A stretch of DNA of 64,000 nucleotides. Origin: Verrucomicrobiota bacterium (GTDB lineage: Bacteria; Verrucomicrobiota; Verrucomicrobiia; Limisphaerales; JAEYXS01). Where the stretch lies: positions 25,595 through 89,594 of the forward strand of contig JAEYXS010000110.1 in NCBI GenBank assembly GCA_023431185.1, written 5' to 3'. The notes below the pieces were generated by a model that saw nothing but the letters and a program-made list of their open reading frames with translations, did not search any database and was not told the DNA's origin. Positions 9,090-19,404 of the stretch are shown one piece after another. The position numbers and the translations under genes were made by a program. Numbering within the stretch: the first letter of the stretch is position 1; every line of letters begins with the position of its first letter.

Positions 9090-12059
9090 TCAGGGATTGG
9101 GGTTCCGAAGGAGTTCGATCAAGTCGGCCATAGCTTGCGGAGTGAGGCTGGCTTCCAGTCCCTCTGGCATCAGGGAAAGTCCGCCACTGTTCACCCGTTC
9201 GATCTCGGCACGCAGCAAAGTCTCTTCGCCTCCGTCAGCGCGGCGCAAGGTCACCGTGTTGCCGGTCTCGGTCACGATGATGCCATCGCGTGTCTCACCA
9301 TTCCGCAACTCGATGCTGTAAGCTACGAAACTGGGGGCCACTTCGCGGTTAGGGTCCAGAATGTTAGTCAGCAATTGTTCGGCGGTCCATGAACGCACGG
9401 TGGCGAGATTCGGCCCCACATCCTTGCCTTCCTCACCCAGTTTGTGGCAGACCGCACAAGCTGTTTGATAAACTTGCGCGCCCCGTTGCCGGTCGCCGGT
9501 GAGCGACAAGGCCGCTTTGAATTTCTCCACCGCTTCGGCTCGAGAACCGGCATTCGTTTCGCCCAAGACCGCCCGCGCCCGTTCTTGAACCTTGGCATCG
9601 CGATGCGCGATCAGGGCATTGCGCCGACTCGCACTCAATTGCCCGGCGGTAATCTTTCCCGCAGCGATTCCCTCCAGCAACACCAGCGCCCGATCAGCAC
9701 GTGCGGAAAACTGCGTGAGGAGTTCGTTGCGCAGGACGGGACTCAAAGTCGGCCAGCGGTCGAGGATAGAGGCAAACTCATTGGGCGCGGCTTGCGCCAG
9801 CCATTGCCGCAAGGCCGCCACTTGCACTTCGGACGGCTGGGTGTAGGCGAGCAATTGCCGCAACTGTTCCGGGCGAACCCGCGTGTAAGCCAGTAATTCC
9901 AATGCGGCCAGACGTTCGGATAAGGGTTGTTTGAGATCCATCGCGACTGTTTCCGCCCGCTTCATTAAGGATTCCATCGCGCCAAACGGCAAGGTTTGCG
10001 CCAGCGTCAAACGCCGCAGCCGTGCGCCTTCTCCCAAGCCCAGCGCGAAAGGGAAGGGTAGCTGCTTTTGCGCGATCGCCGGCAAAATCTTGTCCGCTCC
10101 GAGGGCGCCGACCGCGCGGCCAGTCTGTTTCAAAAAGGATTGGCCGTTGGTGGTGATCAGGAACGCGGCGAGCTGGGCATCCGGCTCCAGCAAACGTTGG
10201 GCGACACTCGCATAGTGGTTGGTGAGTGAACTCAGGCAGGCGGTGTGCAGCCACGTATCAGTGGGATGATTTGCAGCCAGCGATACCAACGCGGTGGCCG
10301 CTTGCGGTTCGCGGATGACACCTAGTGCAAAGGCCGTCTGAAAACGGACGCGGGCATCGGGGTCTTCGGCGCGGTCGAGCACAGCAGCCGTAAGCGCTGA
10401 TTTGTTTCCGGGTGCTTGCAGCCAGGGCTGGCTCAGTTTCACCGCGTGTTCGCGGACTCCGGGCACCGGATCGTTCAGTGCGAGCAACACATCGGCTTCT
10501 GTCAAGGCTTGCAAGCCGTGTAACGTCCAGAGCGCGTGCAAGCGCGCGAGGGGTTTCTGGCTGGTGCGTAACAGTTGCTTCAGTGCGGGGGCAGCGGATG
10601 GATCCCGCCGTTCGTGCAAGAGCCGTTGGGCGGTCTCACGCCACCAAGCGTTGGGGTTTTCCAACGTGGCGACCAGCTCTGCTGTGGTGGCCACGCTCAA
10701 GCGTGGCGGCTTGGGCACGGCAAATGCAGGCGGGGCAAGCCGATAGATGCGGCCGCGATCCCGGCCGCTTTCCAGATCGAGCAACGCATGCAAGTCATCC
10801 GGGATGGACCAAGGGTGTTCGATGGTCTCGCGGTACATGTCCAGCACATGCAGCGTGCCGTCGGGTGCGTTCACGAAATTCACCGGACGGAACCAGATAT
10901 CCTCGGAGGTGACGAAATCCACTTTGTCATCCGCACGGACCGCCCGAAAGGTCACGCCCTCTGGGGTCCGTTTCAGCCGGTAGAAGAGATTGCCCGCGAC
11001 ATCGGCCACGAAGATCTGCCCCTGATATTCCGCCGGATATGCCGAGCCGCGATACACGGTGATGCCGCTGGAGGAGGTGACGACGCCTGCGCCGACGAGT
11101 TCGCTGCGAGGCATCACTTTTGCCTCAGCGGTCCAACGCCTGGCCCGGACTTCGCGCCAAGGTTCGGGCGGGCTGGTGCGATAGACGGGCAACTGATCGC
11201 CCGCTTCTGCTACGTTATGCACGGGGTTTCCGGCGATCAGGAAGGGATTGCGACCGATTGCCTCGGAGGGGAGCACTACATGCTGGGCGGGATTACGGAT
11301 GTTGCAAAGGAAACGGTTGCCCCAATCATCAAAAGCCAATCCATAGCGTGCCCCGCCGAAGAGCAGTTCCAGATGGCCATTATCCGGTTGGAAGGCAAAA
11401 TCATTCCGGGCCATGCGCAGTGGTTTAGAGGCGCTGTCCTTCAGCGATTCGATCATGCCACCATTGCTGCCACCCGCGCCGTGGATGCGGTTGTCGAGGC
11501 CCCACTGCAACACGTTCATCACGGCCTGCACGTTAAGTTTGCGGAAGCCGGTGAACCAGCGCTCGCGCACATCGGCTTTCCCATCGCCATCCGTATCCTT
11601 GAAATACCAGAGGTCGGGAGTCGCGGCGACGAACACGCCGCCTTTCCAACACGCTACGCCAGTGGGCCACGAGAGTCCTTCGGCGAAGAGGGTGCTTTTA
11701 TCGAAACGCCCATCACCATCGGTGTCCGTGAGCAGACGTATCCGGCCGATGGGCTGGTCGGTCGGGTTCTCCTGGTTCGGTTTGTGGTTCGCTTTGTCCG
11801 TGTAGGGATAGTCGCGCATCTCGGCGACATAGGCGCGGCCATCTTCGTCATAGGCCATCGCCACGGGATCGGTCACGAGCGGTTCGTTGGCGAGCAACTC
11901 CATCCGGAAACCGTGCAGCACATGAAATGATTTCGCTGCTTCGGCGGGCGCTTGGGCCGGTATGCGTGGCAAGGGGGCTTCCGCCGCGCCGACAAGGGCA
12001 GCGCCCGCCAGCAGGCAGGTCATGGCGCCGGCAAAGACGGGGCGAGGTTTCATGGGCAT
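9090..12059 (-). CDS. PVC-type beta-propeller/HEAT/heme-binding CxxCH protein
   Basis: A 989-residue exported protein. After a signal peptide ending near AAEA come a glucose/sorbosone-dehydrogenase-like propeller (~45-420, with repeated DTDGDGRFD / DTDGDGKAD calcium-type loops), a HEAT-like helical repeat region (~450-840), and a C-terminal cytochrome c domain. C868, C871 and H872 (CAVCHK) bind covalent heme, followed by GPNL and a late methionine in SLMPEG as possible axial ligand. This is the membrane-bound dehydrogenase type common in Planctomycetes and Verrucomicrobia, thought to oxidise sugars or related compounds outside the cytoplasm. The substrate is unknown. Confidence 0.92.
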   Translation of the reverse strand: MPMKPRPVFAGAMTCLLAGAALVGAAEAPLPRIPAQAPAEAAKSFHVLHGFRMELLANEPLVTDPVAMAYDEDGRAYVAEMRDYPYTDKANHKPNQENPTDQPIGRIRLLTDTDGDGRFDKSTLFAEGLSWPTGVACWKGGVFVAATPDLWYFKDTDGDGKADVRERWFTGFRKLNVQAVMNVLQWGLDNRIHGAGGSNGGMIESLKDSASKPLRMARNDFAFQPDNGHLELLFGGARYGLAFDDWGNRFLCNIRNPAQHVVLPSEAIGRNPFLIAGNPVHNVAEAGDQLPVYRTSPPEPWREVRARRWTAEAKVMPRSELVGAGVVTSSSGITVYRGSAYPAEYQGQIFVADVAGNLFYRLKRTPEGVTFRAVRADDKVDFVTSEDIWFRPVNFVNAPDGTLHVLDMYRETIEHPWSIPDDLHALLDLESGRDRGRIYRLAPPAFAVPKPPRLSVATTAELVATLENPNAWWRETAQRLLHERRDPSAAPALKQLLRTSQKPLARLHALWTLHGLQALTEADVLLALNDPVPGVREHAVKLSQPWLQAPGNKSALTAAVLDRAEDPDARVRFQTAFALGVIREPQAATALVSLAANHPTDTWLHTACLSSLTNHYASVAQRLLEPDAQLAAFLITTNGQSFLKQTGRAVGALGADKILPAIAQKQLPFPFALGLGEGARLRRLTLAQTLPFGAMESLMKRAETVAMDLKQPLSERLAALELLAYTRVRPEQLRQLLAYTQPSEVQVAALRQWLAQAAPNEFASILDRWPTLSPVLRNELLTQFSARADRALVLLEGIAAGKITAGQLSASRRNALIAHRDAKVQERARAVLGETNAGSRAEAVEKFKAALSLTGDRQRGAQVYQTACAVCHKLGEEGKDVGPNLATVRSWTAEQLLTNILDPNREVAPSFVAYSIELRNGETRDGIIVTETGNTVTLRRADGGEETLLRAEIERVNSGGLSLMPEGLEASLTPQAMADLIELLRNPNP

Positions 12060-12119
12060 CGCTGGTCTAACAAGTGGGCCGGAAAAAGAAAGCGTCTTAT
12101 CAGCGGCGTCAGGTAGCGG

Positions 12120-13355
12120 TCATTTTTGATCAGCAGCATACTCCAGATGCGGTGAGCTGGTGATGGCGCCGCGTTCATCGATCACGTTCAGGAAGAAGGT
12201 GAGCGGGCGTTCTTTGGGCAATGTGGCGCTCACGAAATTACCCATGAGAGTGGCGGGTATGGATTGCCATTTACGCTTGTCGTAAGTGCCGGAGTCAGTC
12301 GTGTAGCACAGTTCGCCTTTGGTAATGGGCACGTTGGTTTTAAAGCCAGCTTCGGCGATGTTTTCGATCACGGTCATTTCAGTTACTTTGGCAAGGGGTG
12401 CGGTGTTACGCAGGATGTTATCCGCATAAAGTCCAATCTCTTTCGGGTTCCAGCCTGCGGGATGCGAGTGGCCGAGCTTGATGTCCATATGCAGGTTGCG
12501 CGGGCCTTTTACGAGTCGGTAAGACTTCTGGTAAACGCCGAGGCGATAGTGGAAATCGGTGGGCCGATTCACGAAGAGGATGGGGCAGGTGACGTTACGA
12601 AGGTAAACCGAGGGATCGAAGAGATCGCACCAGCGTTTGGATTGTTCGGGGCCCAGTTTCTCGAACTGGGCGAGCCACGCGCTGTCTTCCCAGAGGAAGC
12701 CACTGCCATAGACGGGGATGGCGCATTTCAGGCGGTCATCCACACCGGCCACGATGCACGTCAGGTAGCCGCCCCAACTGATACCGGTGATGCCGATGCG
12801 GTTCGCATCCACTTCCGGCAGGCTGCGCAGGAGTGAATGTCCCCGGATCACTGCGGCCACGGCGTGATACGTCCACATATCTTTCACCTCGGAGGCGGGG
12901 AACTTCTGGAATTTTTCCACATCGCTTTGATCGGGACCGCCATCAGGCAGGCGCACTTTGCCGGGGCCATTTCCAGCGGTGTCCATGGCGAGGGCCACGT
13001 AGCCACGCTGGGCCCACATCTCGGCCCAGTTCGCGAAGGCCTGGCCGCCGCCGCCATGCACCAGCACCATGGCCGGGAAGGGGCCTTTGCCTTCAGGGCG
13101 ACCGAGATAGGCGAAGACGCGGGTGGGTTTGCCTTGGAGCGGTACGTTCTCGTAATAGACCTCCTGCACAAGTCCGGTGATGGAGCCGAAGGTGTGAGCA
13201 GGTTTTTGATAGAGGGCCTCGCGATCCCATGGGCCGGTATACGAAGGCGCGGGTATGAGTCGCGCAGGATGTCCACCCCTGTGTGTGCTGCAAGCGCTCA
13301 GGAAAAGAGTGGCGAGCAGCGCAGTGCAAAGGGCTAACCTGAAAAGGAGGTTCAT
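12120..13355 (-). CDS. Lipoprotein alpha/beta-hydrolase (acetyl xylan esterase / dienelactone hydrolase type)
   Basis: A 411-residue predicted lipoprotein: hydrophobic leader with lipobox LSAC and acylated C22. The alpha/beta-hydrolase core shows the oxyanion segment MVLVHGGGGQ (~97-105), the nucleophile elbow GISWGG (S193), an Asp after the strand ILFVNRPTDFH, and a His in KLGHSHPAGW. Family members remove acetyl or other ester groups from polysaccharides. A ~90-residue C-terminal extension may be a beta-sandwich add-on. It lies 60 bp upstream of the same-strand PVC cytochrome gene and may be co-transcribed with it, which would fit carbohydrate processing. Confidence 0.88.
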   Translation of the reverse strand: MNLLFRLALCTALLATLFLSACSTHRGGHPARLIPAPSYTGPWDREALYQKPAHTFGSITGLVQEVYYENVPLQGKPTRVFAYLGRPEGKGPFPAMVLVHGGGGQAFANWAEMWAQRGYVALAMDTAGNGPGKVRLPDGGPDQSDVEKFQKFPASEVKDMWTYHAVAAVIRGHSLLRSLPEVDANRIGITGISWGGYLTCIVAGVDDRLKCAIPVYGSGFLWEDSAWLAQFEKLGPEQSKRWCDLFDPSVYLRNVTCPILFVNRPTDFHYRLGVYQKSYRLVKGPRNLHMDIKLGHSHPAGWNPKEIGLYADNILRNTAPLAKVTEMTVIENIAEAGFKTNVPITKGELCYTTDSGTYDKRKWQSIPATLMGNFVSATLPKERPLTFFLNVIDERGAITSSPHLEYAADQK

Positions 13356-13451
13356 GGCGACGACTTAACCTAAAACGAGACGCCGCGCAAAAACAAAGCG
13401 CCGCGCCTCTCCCGCTCGCGTCAATTGTCAGGCCGGGCTAGACTTGGAGGC

Positions 13452-14474
13452 ATGCCAAAAACACCATTTTTTGCCGAGCATCGCCCCGCCATCCGGGAAC
13501 TCATCCAGCGGGTGGGTGGCGGGCATAATGAAGACCTGGTTGCAGACCTGATCGAAAACTCGCTCAAAGTGTTGAAAGACGTGGAGGACCGGGGCGATGT
13601 GAAGGTGATGCAGACGGCCATGCGGGAAATGCGTTACGCCTATCGCCTCTTCGCCCCGTATGCGGAGCGGCGCAAGGTGAGCATCTTCGGTTCGGCCCGG
13701 ACGAAACCGGACAAGAAGGAATACCAGCATGCGGCGGAGTTCGCGCGGCAGATGGTGGAAGCCGGGTTCATGGTCATCACCGGAGCAGGTGGTGGCATCA
13801 TGCAGGCCGGCCATGAGGGGGCCGGTGTGGAGCACAGTTTTGGCTGCAACATCCGGCTGCCGTGGGAGCAGAACGCGAACCCGGTGATCTCCGAGGATGA
13901 GAAACTCGTCACGTTCAAATATTTCTTCACGCGCAAACTGATGTTCATCCGTCAGTCCGATGCCATCGCGCTGTTCCCCGGAGGCTACGGCACGATGGAT
14001 GAAGGTTACGAGGCGCTGACGCTGATGCAGACGGGCAAGGCGCAACTGATGCCGCTGGTGCTCATCGACAAGCCTGGCGGAACATATTGGAAAAGCTGGG
14101 ACAAGACGGTGCGGGAGCATCTGTTGCGAAATGAGCTGATCTCGCCGGACGACCTCTTCCTCTACCAGATCACGGACAGTCCGGAGCAGGCGGTGAAGTG
14201 GATCACGCGCTTCTATCGCAACTATCACTCGATGCGTTTTGCAAAGGGGCGACTGGTCATCCGACTGAAGAACGTGCCGACGGTCTCGGCGCTGGAGGCG
14301 CTGACGGAAGATTTTGCGGACATCATCGGGTCGGGGAGCATAGATCGGGTGGAGGCCTCCGAAGATGAGCGGGAGGAAGGGGATGTGCAGGAGCTGCCGC
14401 GTATCGCGTTCGACTTCGACCGGCGGCAGTATGGGCGGTTGCGGCAGATGATCGACGTGGTGAATGCTTGGTAA
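13452..14474 (+). CDS. LOG-family (TIGR00730/lysine-decarboxylase-like) protein
   Basis: A Rossmann-fold protein with the family motif PGGYGTMDEGYE, preceded by SIFGSAR and VITGAGGGIMQAGHEGA. LOG proteins are cytokinin-type nucleoside 5'-monophosphate phosphoribohydrolases; several bacterial members are general nucleotide N-glycosidases. The product is 340 residues from the ATG at 13452, longer than the ~190-residue core, with an N-terminal helical segment (~1-75) and a C-terminal extension of ~90 residues. A TTG at 13425 would add nine residues. GGAGG stands only one base before the ATG, too close for a normal ribosome binding site, so the start is uncertain. Confidence 0.88.
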   Translation: MPKTPFFAEHRPAIRELIQRVGGGHNEDLVADLIENSLKVLKDVEDRGDVKVMQTAMREMRYAYRLFAPYAERRKVSIFGSARTKPDKKEYQHAAEFARQMVEAGFMVITGAGGGIMQAGHEGAGVEHSFGCNIRLPWEQNANPVISEDEKLVTFKYFFTRKLMFIRQSDAIALFPGGYGTMDEGYEALTLMQTGKAQLMPLVLIDKPGGTYWKSWDKTVREHLLRNELISPDDLFLYQITDSPEQAVKWITRFYRNYHSMRFAKGRLVIRLKNVPTVSALEALTEDFADIIGSGSIDRVEASEDEREEGDVQELPRIAFDFDRRQYGRLRQMIDVVNAW

Positions 14475-14536
14475 ACCACGTCAGTTCGCAGGTTGCGTTG
14501 GCAGCCGGTTCGGCTTACAACCTCCCGCCACCGGGC

Positions 14537-15562
14537 ATGCCCAACACACGTAAAACCGAAGTTTTGCCGACGCATACGCCGCACCTGTTCCAAACAGCCG
14601 TGCGACGGGCGGCGGAGCTGTTGCAGGCGGGGGAAATCGTGGTGTTGCCTACGGAGACGGTCTATGGGCTGGCGGCCAATGCGCTGAACCCGGACGCCGT
14701 AAGGCGCATTTACGAGATCAAAGGACGTCCATCCCATAATCCCATCATCGTCCATGTGGCGGGCCGGGCCATGGCCCGTGAATGTGCCACGCATTGGCCG
14801 AAGGTAGCAGATGGATTGGCGGATGCTTTCTGGCCGGGGCCTTTGACGATGGTTTTGCCGCGGCAAAAGAACGTCCCGGACATCGTGACGGCCGGCGGGG
14901 AGACGGTGGGTTTGCGCTGGCCGAGCCATCCTTTTATCCAAGAGGTCATCAAGTTATGCGGTTTTCCCTTGGCGGCCCCGAGTGCCAATCTTTCCAACCA
15001 GCTTTCGCCCACCAATGCCCAGCACGTGGCCAGGCAACTGGACGGCAAGGTGCCGCTCATCGTGGATGGCGGGCAGGCGCAGGTGGGCATTGAGTCAACC
15101 GTCATCGATCTGACCAGCCAGCCGCCCCGGGTTTTGCGGCCGGGGATGATCCATGCGGAATCCTTGCTGGCCGTCACTGGCGTACTGGCAGGGGACAGTC
15201 ACCTAGCTGCCGGGGAGGTCTTGCGCAGCCCGGGTCTGCTCCAGAAGCATTATTCGCCCAAGGCCCGGCTGGTCATCCGGGAATGGACGGATACGGCGGA
15301 TTTGCTGTCTCAATTGGCCGGACTGAAGGCGTCTTTGCCCAGCACGCATATCATCAGCCATACCCGCATCCCGTTGTGTGCGGAATTGGCCAATGTCAGC
15401 GTCATCCCGCATGATGCGGAGGCCTTTGCCCGGGCCATCTACGGGGAACTGCACCGGTGTGATGAAGAAGGGGCCAGTTTGATCGCGGTGGAAGCGGTGC
15501 CGCCGACGGCGGAATGGCAGGGGATAGCGGACCGCTTAAAAAGAGCGTCAGCAACAGCTTGA
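14537..15562 (+). CDS. sua5: L-threonylcarbamoyladenylate synthase (Sua5/YrdC type)
   Basis: This enzyme makes threonylcarbamoyl-AMP from threonine, bicarbonate and ATP for the t6A37 modification of ANN-decoding tRNAs. The YrdC domain (~20-210) has the substrate-binding features VLPTETVYGLAANA, IKGRPSHNPIIVHV, FPLAAPSANLSNQLSPT and GIESTVIDL. A ~120-residue C-terminal Sua5 domain follows (SPGLLQKHYSPKARLVI links the two). A TTG start at 14468 would overlap the previous gene by 7 bp, but homology begins after the ATG at 14537, which is preferred. Adjacent to and same-strand as the LOG gene. Confidence 0.92.
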   Translation: MPNTRKTEVLPTHTPHLFQTAVRRAAELLQAGEIVVLPTETVYGLAANALNPDAVRRIYEIKGRPSHNPIIVHVAGRAMARECATHWPKVADGLADAFWPGPLTMVLPRQKNVPDIVTAGGETVGLRWPSHPFIQEVIKLCGFPLAAPSANLSNQLSPTNAQHVARQLDGKVPLIVDGGQAQVGIESTVIDLTSQPPRVLRPGMIHAESLLAVTGVLAGDSHLAAGEVLRSPGLLQKHYSPKARLVIREWTDTADLLSQLAGLKASLPSTHIISHTRIPLCAELANVSVIPHDAEAFARAIYGELHRCDEEGASLIAVEAVPPTAEWQGIADRLKRASATA

Positions 15563-15641
15563 AAGTTTACGGATTTGACGCAACCTTTGGGGCGTTCAAC
15601 TGTTTAACCACCGGACAACCGGGAACTCTTTTGACGAAATC

Positions 15642-17159
15642 ATGGGAATGGCGCAATCTTTCAGGGCAATGCAATCCTACCTACCGGTAATTAGTTTCTG
15701 TGCGCTGTTCACGGTGGCGGCATCGGCGTCCGCGCAGCCAGCGGATGGTCCAGTGCGCACGCTTAGTCTGACGGAATGCATCGAGCTGGCGCTGGCGCAC
15801 AACTTGGACATCCGTATCCAGCTGGAAGAGCCGAAACAGGACCGGTTCACGTTGGAAGGCTCGTATGCGGCGTGGGACCCTTCGTTCACCTCCACGCTGG
15901 TGCATAATTACAACTCATCTCCGGGTGGCACGGACAGTGATGGCCGGCCTTTGCCCTCTACGGAAATCAATACCGAGAACGTTTCTCCCGGGCTGACGGG
16001 GGTGCTCCCGACGGGCATGCGGTATGATCTGACCTCCAACTTTGGCTTCCGGGACGTGAACAACGCCCGTTCGGAATACAGCAGCTCGGCGCTCATCAGC
16101 GTTCGCCAGCCGTTGTTGAAGAACATGTGGATTGATGATGCCCGGCGCTCGATCCTCATCAACCGGCGCAACCTGCGCAGTTCCGAGCTGGGGGTCACCT
16201 TGCAGGCCATGAACACGGTCGCGGCCGTGGAACAGGCTTACTACGACCTGATTTTTTCCGAGGAAAACGTGAAAGTGCAGCGCTCCGCCCTGGAACTGGC
16301 CCAGCGTCTCCTGTCGGAGAACAAGAAGCGCGTGGAAGTGGGTGCGCTGGCTCCACTGGATGAGAAGCAGGCAGAATCCCAAGTGGCGGCCCGGCAGGCG
16401 GATCTGATCACCGCTCAGCGCCAGTTGGCCGACCAGCAGAACACCCTGAAGAAACTGATCACGGATGATTATTCGGTCTGGCGCACGGTTTACATCAAAC
16501 CCACCGACAAGCTGCTCCCTATCCCGCAGACCTTCGACCTCCAGGAAAGCTGGAAGACCGGCATGGAGCTGCGCCCGGATCTGGAGCAGCAACGCATCGA
16601 GCTGGAGAAGCAGAACATCCAATTGCGCTATACGCGGAACCAGCTGTTTCCGTCGCTGGACCTGTTTGGCAGTTTTGGCCAGAACGGGTTGGGGCCGAAC
16701 ATGGGCAATGTGGTCCGGGACATCGAGATGGGTGAGAATCCGCGGCACTCCTATGGTGTGGTGCTGACCATCCCGCTGGGGAATCGGACGGCGCGCACGG
16801 CGCACAGCACGGCCAAATCCTTGAAAGAGCAGTTGCTGTTGCGTTTCAAGAAGCTGGAGCAGGACACCATCGTTAACATTGACAACTCGGTGCGGCTGGC
16901 GCAATCGAACTACGAGCAGATCGAGTCCACCCGCAAGGCCCGCGAATACGCCGAGGCCGCGCTGGACGCCGAGCAGAAGAAGCTGGCGAACGGGAAGAGC
17001 ACGAGCTTCGTGGTGCTGCAATTGCAACGCGACCTGACCTCCGCCCGTTCCGCTGAGATCCGCGCGCTGGCGGATTACAACAAGGCGCTCTCCACGCTCT
17101 CCCTGAACGAGGGCACCACACTCAAGCGCAACAAACTGGAAGTGAAAGTGGAACGGTAA
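15642..17159 (+). CDS. TolC-family outer membrane efflux protein
   Basis: A 505-residue exported protein with a signal peptide ending near ASAQ (residues ~30-33) and two outer-membrane-efflux repeats dominated by long coiled-coil helices. Typical segments are LSLTECIELALAHNLDIRI near the N-terminus and RPDLEQQRIELEKQNIQLRYTRNQ (split here for length) in the middle. Such proteins form the trimeric outer-membrane exit duct of RND, MFP-ABC or type I export systems. No inner-membrane pump or periplasmic adaptor lies next to it, so its partner is elsewhere. Alternative in-frame ATGs at 15648 and 15669 exist. Confidence 0.9.
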   Translation: MGMAQSFRAMQSYLPVISFCALFTVAASASAQPADGPVRTLSLTECIELALAHNLDIRIQLEEPKQDRFTLEGSYAAWDPSFTSTLVHNYNSSPGGTDSDGRPLPSTEINTENVSPGLTGVLPTGMRYDLTSNFGFRDVNNARSEYSSSALISVRQPLLKNMWIDDARRSILINRRNLRSSELGVTLQAMNTVAAVEQAYYDLIFSEENVKVQRSALELAQRLLSENKKRVEVGALAPLDEKQAESQVAARQADLITAQRQLADQQNTLKKLITDDYSVWRTVYIKPTDKLLPIPQTFDLQESWKTGMELRPDLEQQRIELEKQNIQLRYTRNQLFPSLDLFGSFGQNGLGPNMGNVVRDIEMGENPRHSYGVVLTIPLGNRTARTAHSTAKSLKEQLLLRFKKLEQDTIVNIDNSVRLAQSNYEQIESTRKAREYAEAALDAEQKKLANGKSTSFVVLQLQRDLTSARSAEIRALADYNKALSTLSLNEGTTLKRNKLEVKVER

Positions 17160-17188
17160 AGCAGCCGGATCCAGTCCAAGGTTTACGG

Positions 17189-17218
17189 AAGTGCGACCAA
17201 ATTCTGGTCGCACTTTTC
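17189..17218 (+). terminator. Intrinsic terminator after the TolC-family gene
   Basis: An 11-bp perfect stem (AAGTGCGACCA at 17189-17199 with TGGTCGCACTT at 17205-17215) closes a 5-base loop and runs into TTTTCG. It lies 30 bp after the stop codon. The rest of the spacer to clpP (17219-17392) shows no gene and probably carries the clpP promoter. Confidence 0.8.
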
Positions 17219-17392
17219 GTTTACACCCTTCTCTCGCTGCCAGTTTGTCTGACCCCTGATGCCCGGGGATTGGCCAAACTTACTGGTTTGCAGCAAAAAA
17301 CGGGTGAATTCTGGGCGGCGGCATGGCTTGACGGTGTTTGCGGGGTTCGGGTAGCTTGCTCATTCAGCGCGATGCGCTAGTGTAGTCGTAGT

Positions 17393-18025
17393 ATGAACAA
17401 CTTTTTGATACCTCACGTCATCGAACAGACCGGCCGTGGTGAGCGCGGTTATGACATCTATTCCCGTCTGCTGGTGGACCGCATCGTTTTCCTCGGCACG
17501 CCGATCGATGACATGGTGTCCAACGTGATCATCGCCCAGCTTTTGTTCCTCCAGATGACGGATCCGAAGAAGGACGTGCATCTGTATATCAACTCCCCTG
17601 GCGGCAGTGTGACGGCCGGGCTGGCGATCTATGATACCATGCAGTTCCTCACATGCGACGTGAACACGTATTGCATCGGCCAGGCGGCCAGCATGGGCGC
17701 AGTGCTTTTGAGCGGCGGCACGAAGGGCAAGCGGTTCGCCCTGCCGAACGCGAACATCATGATCCACCAGGTGCTCGGCGGTGCGGAAGGCCAGGCGAGC
17801 GATGTGGAGATCCGCGTGAAGTACATGCTGAAGCTGAAGGAACGGCTGAACACGATCCTGGCGAAGCATACCGGCCAGACTTACGACGTGGTCGAGAAGG
17901 CGTGCGATCGCGATAACTTTATGTCAGCGGAAGAGGCGAAGAAATTCGGTTTGGTGGACGAAGTGGTCGCCTCCCGCAAGGAAGTGCCCGGCATGCCGGA
18001 CAAGACTTCCGTTGTCACGAACTGA
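17393..18025 (+). CDS. clpP: ATP-dependent Clp protease proteolytic subunit
   Basis: Serine peptidase S14 that forms the two-ring degradation chamber used with ClpX or ClpA. The catalytic triad is visible: S100 in GQAASMGAV, H125 in NIMIHQVLGG and D174 in CDRDNFMSAEEA. Length (210) and order of motifs match the active housekeeping form. The N-terminus begins IPHVIEQT without a long propeptide. It is 23 bp upstream of clpX, giving the common clpP-clpX operon. Confidence 0.97.
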   Translation: MNNFLIPHVIEQTGRGERGYDIYSRLLVDRIVFLGTPIDDMVSNVIIAQLLFLQMTDPKKDVHLYINSPGGSVTAGLAIYDTMQFLTCDVNTYCIGQAASMGAVLLSGGTKGKRFALPNANIMIHQVLGGAEGQASDVEIRVKYMLKLKERLNTILAKHTGQTYDVVEKACDRDNFMSAEEAKKFGLVDEVVASRKEVPGMPDKTSVVTN

Positions 18026-18048
18026 CCTGACCCTTAACATGTAAACAA

Positions 18049-19350
<1,302 letters not shown>

Positions 19351-19404
19351 TTCGCGCGGGTTGCCCGGTGATTCACCGACGGGCACCCGCCCCAAGGTAT
19401 TCCC

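Noticed and set aside
10575..11930. A 451-codon plus-strand frame opposite the first PVC cytochrome gene
   Set aside because: Antisense to the propeller and HEAT parts; no start signal and no motif.
19351..19404. Terminator between clpX and the aminotransferase gene
   Set aside because: The GC-rich partial palindrome there has mismatches and no T-run, so read-through is more likely.
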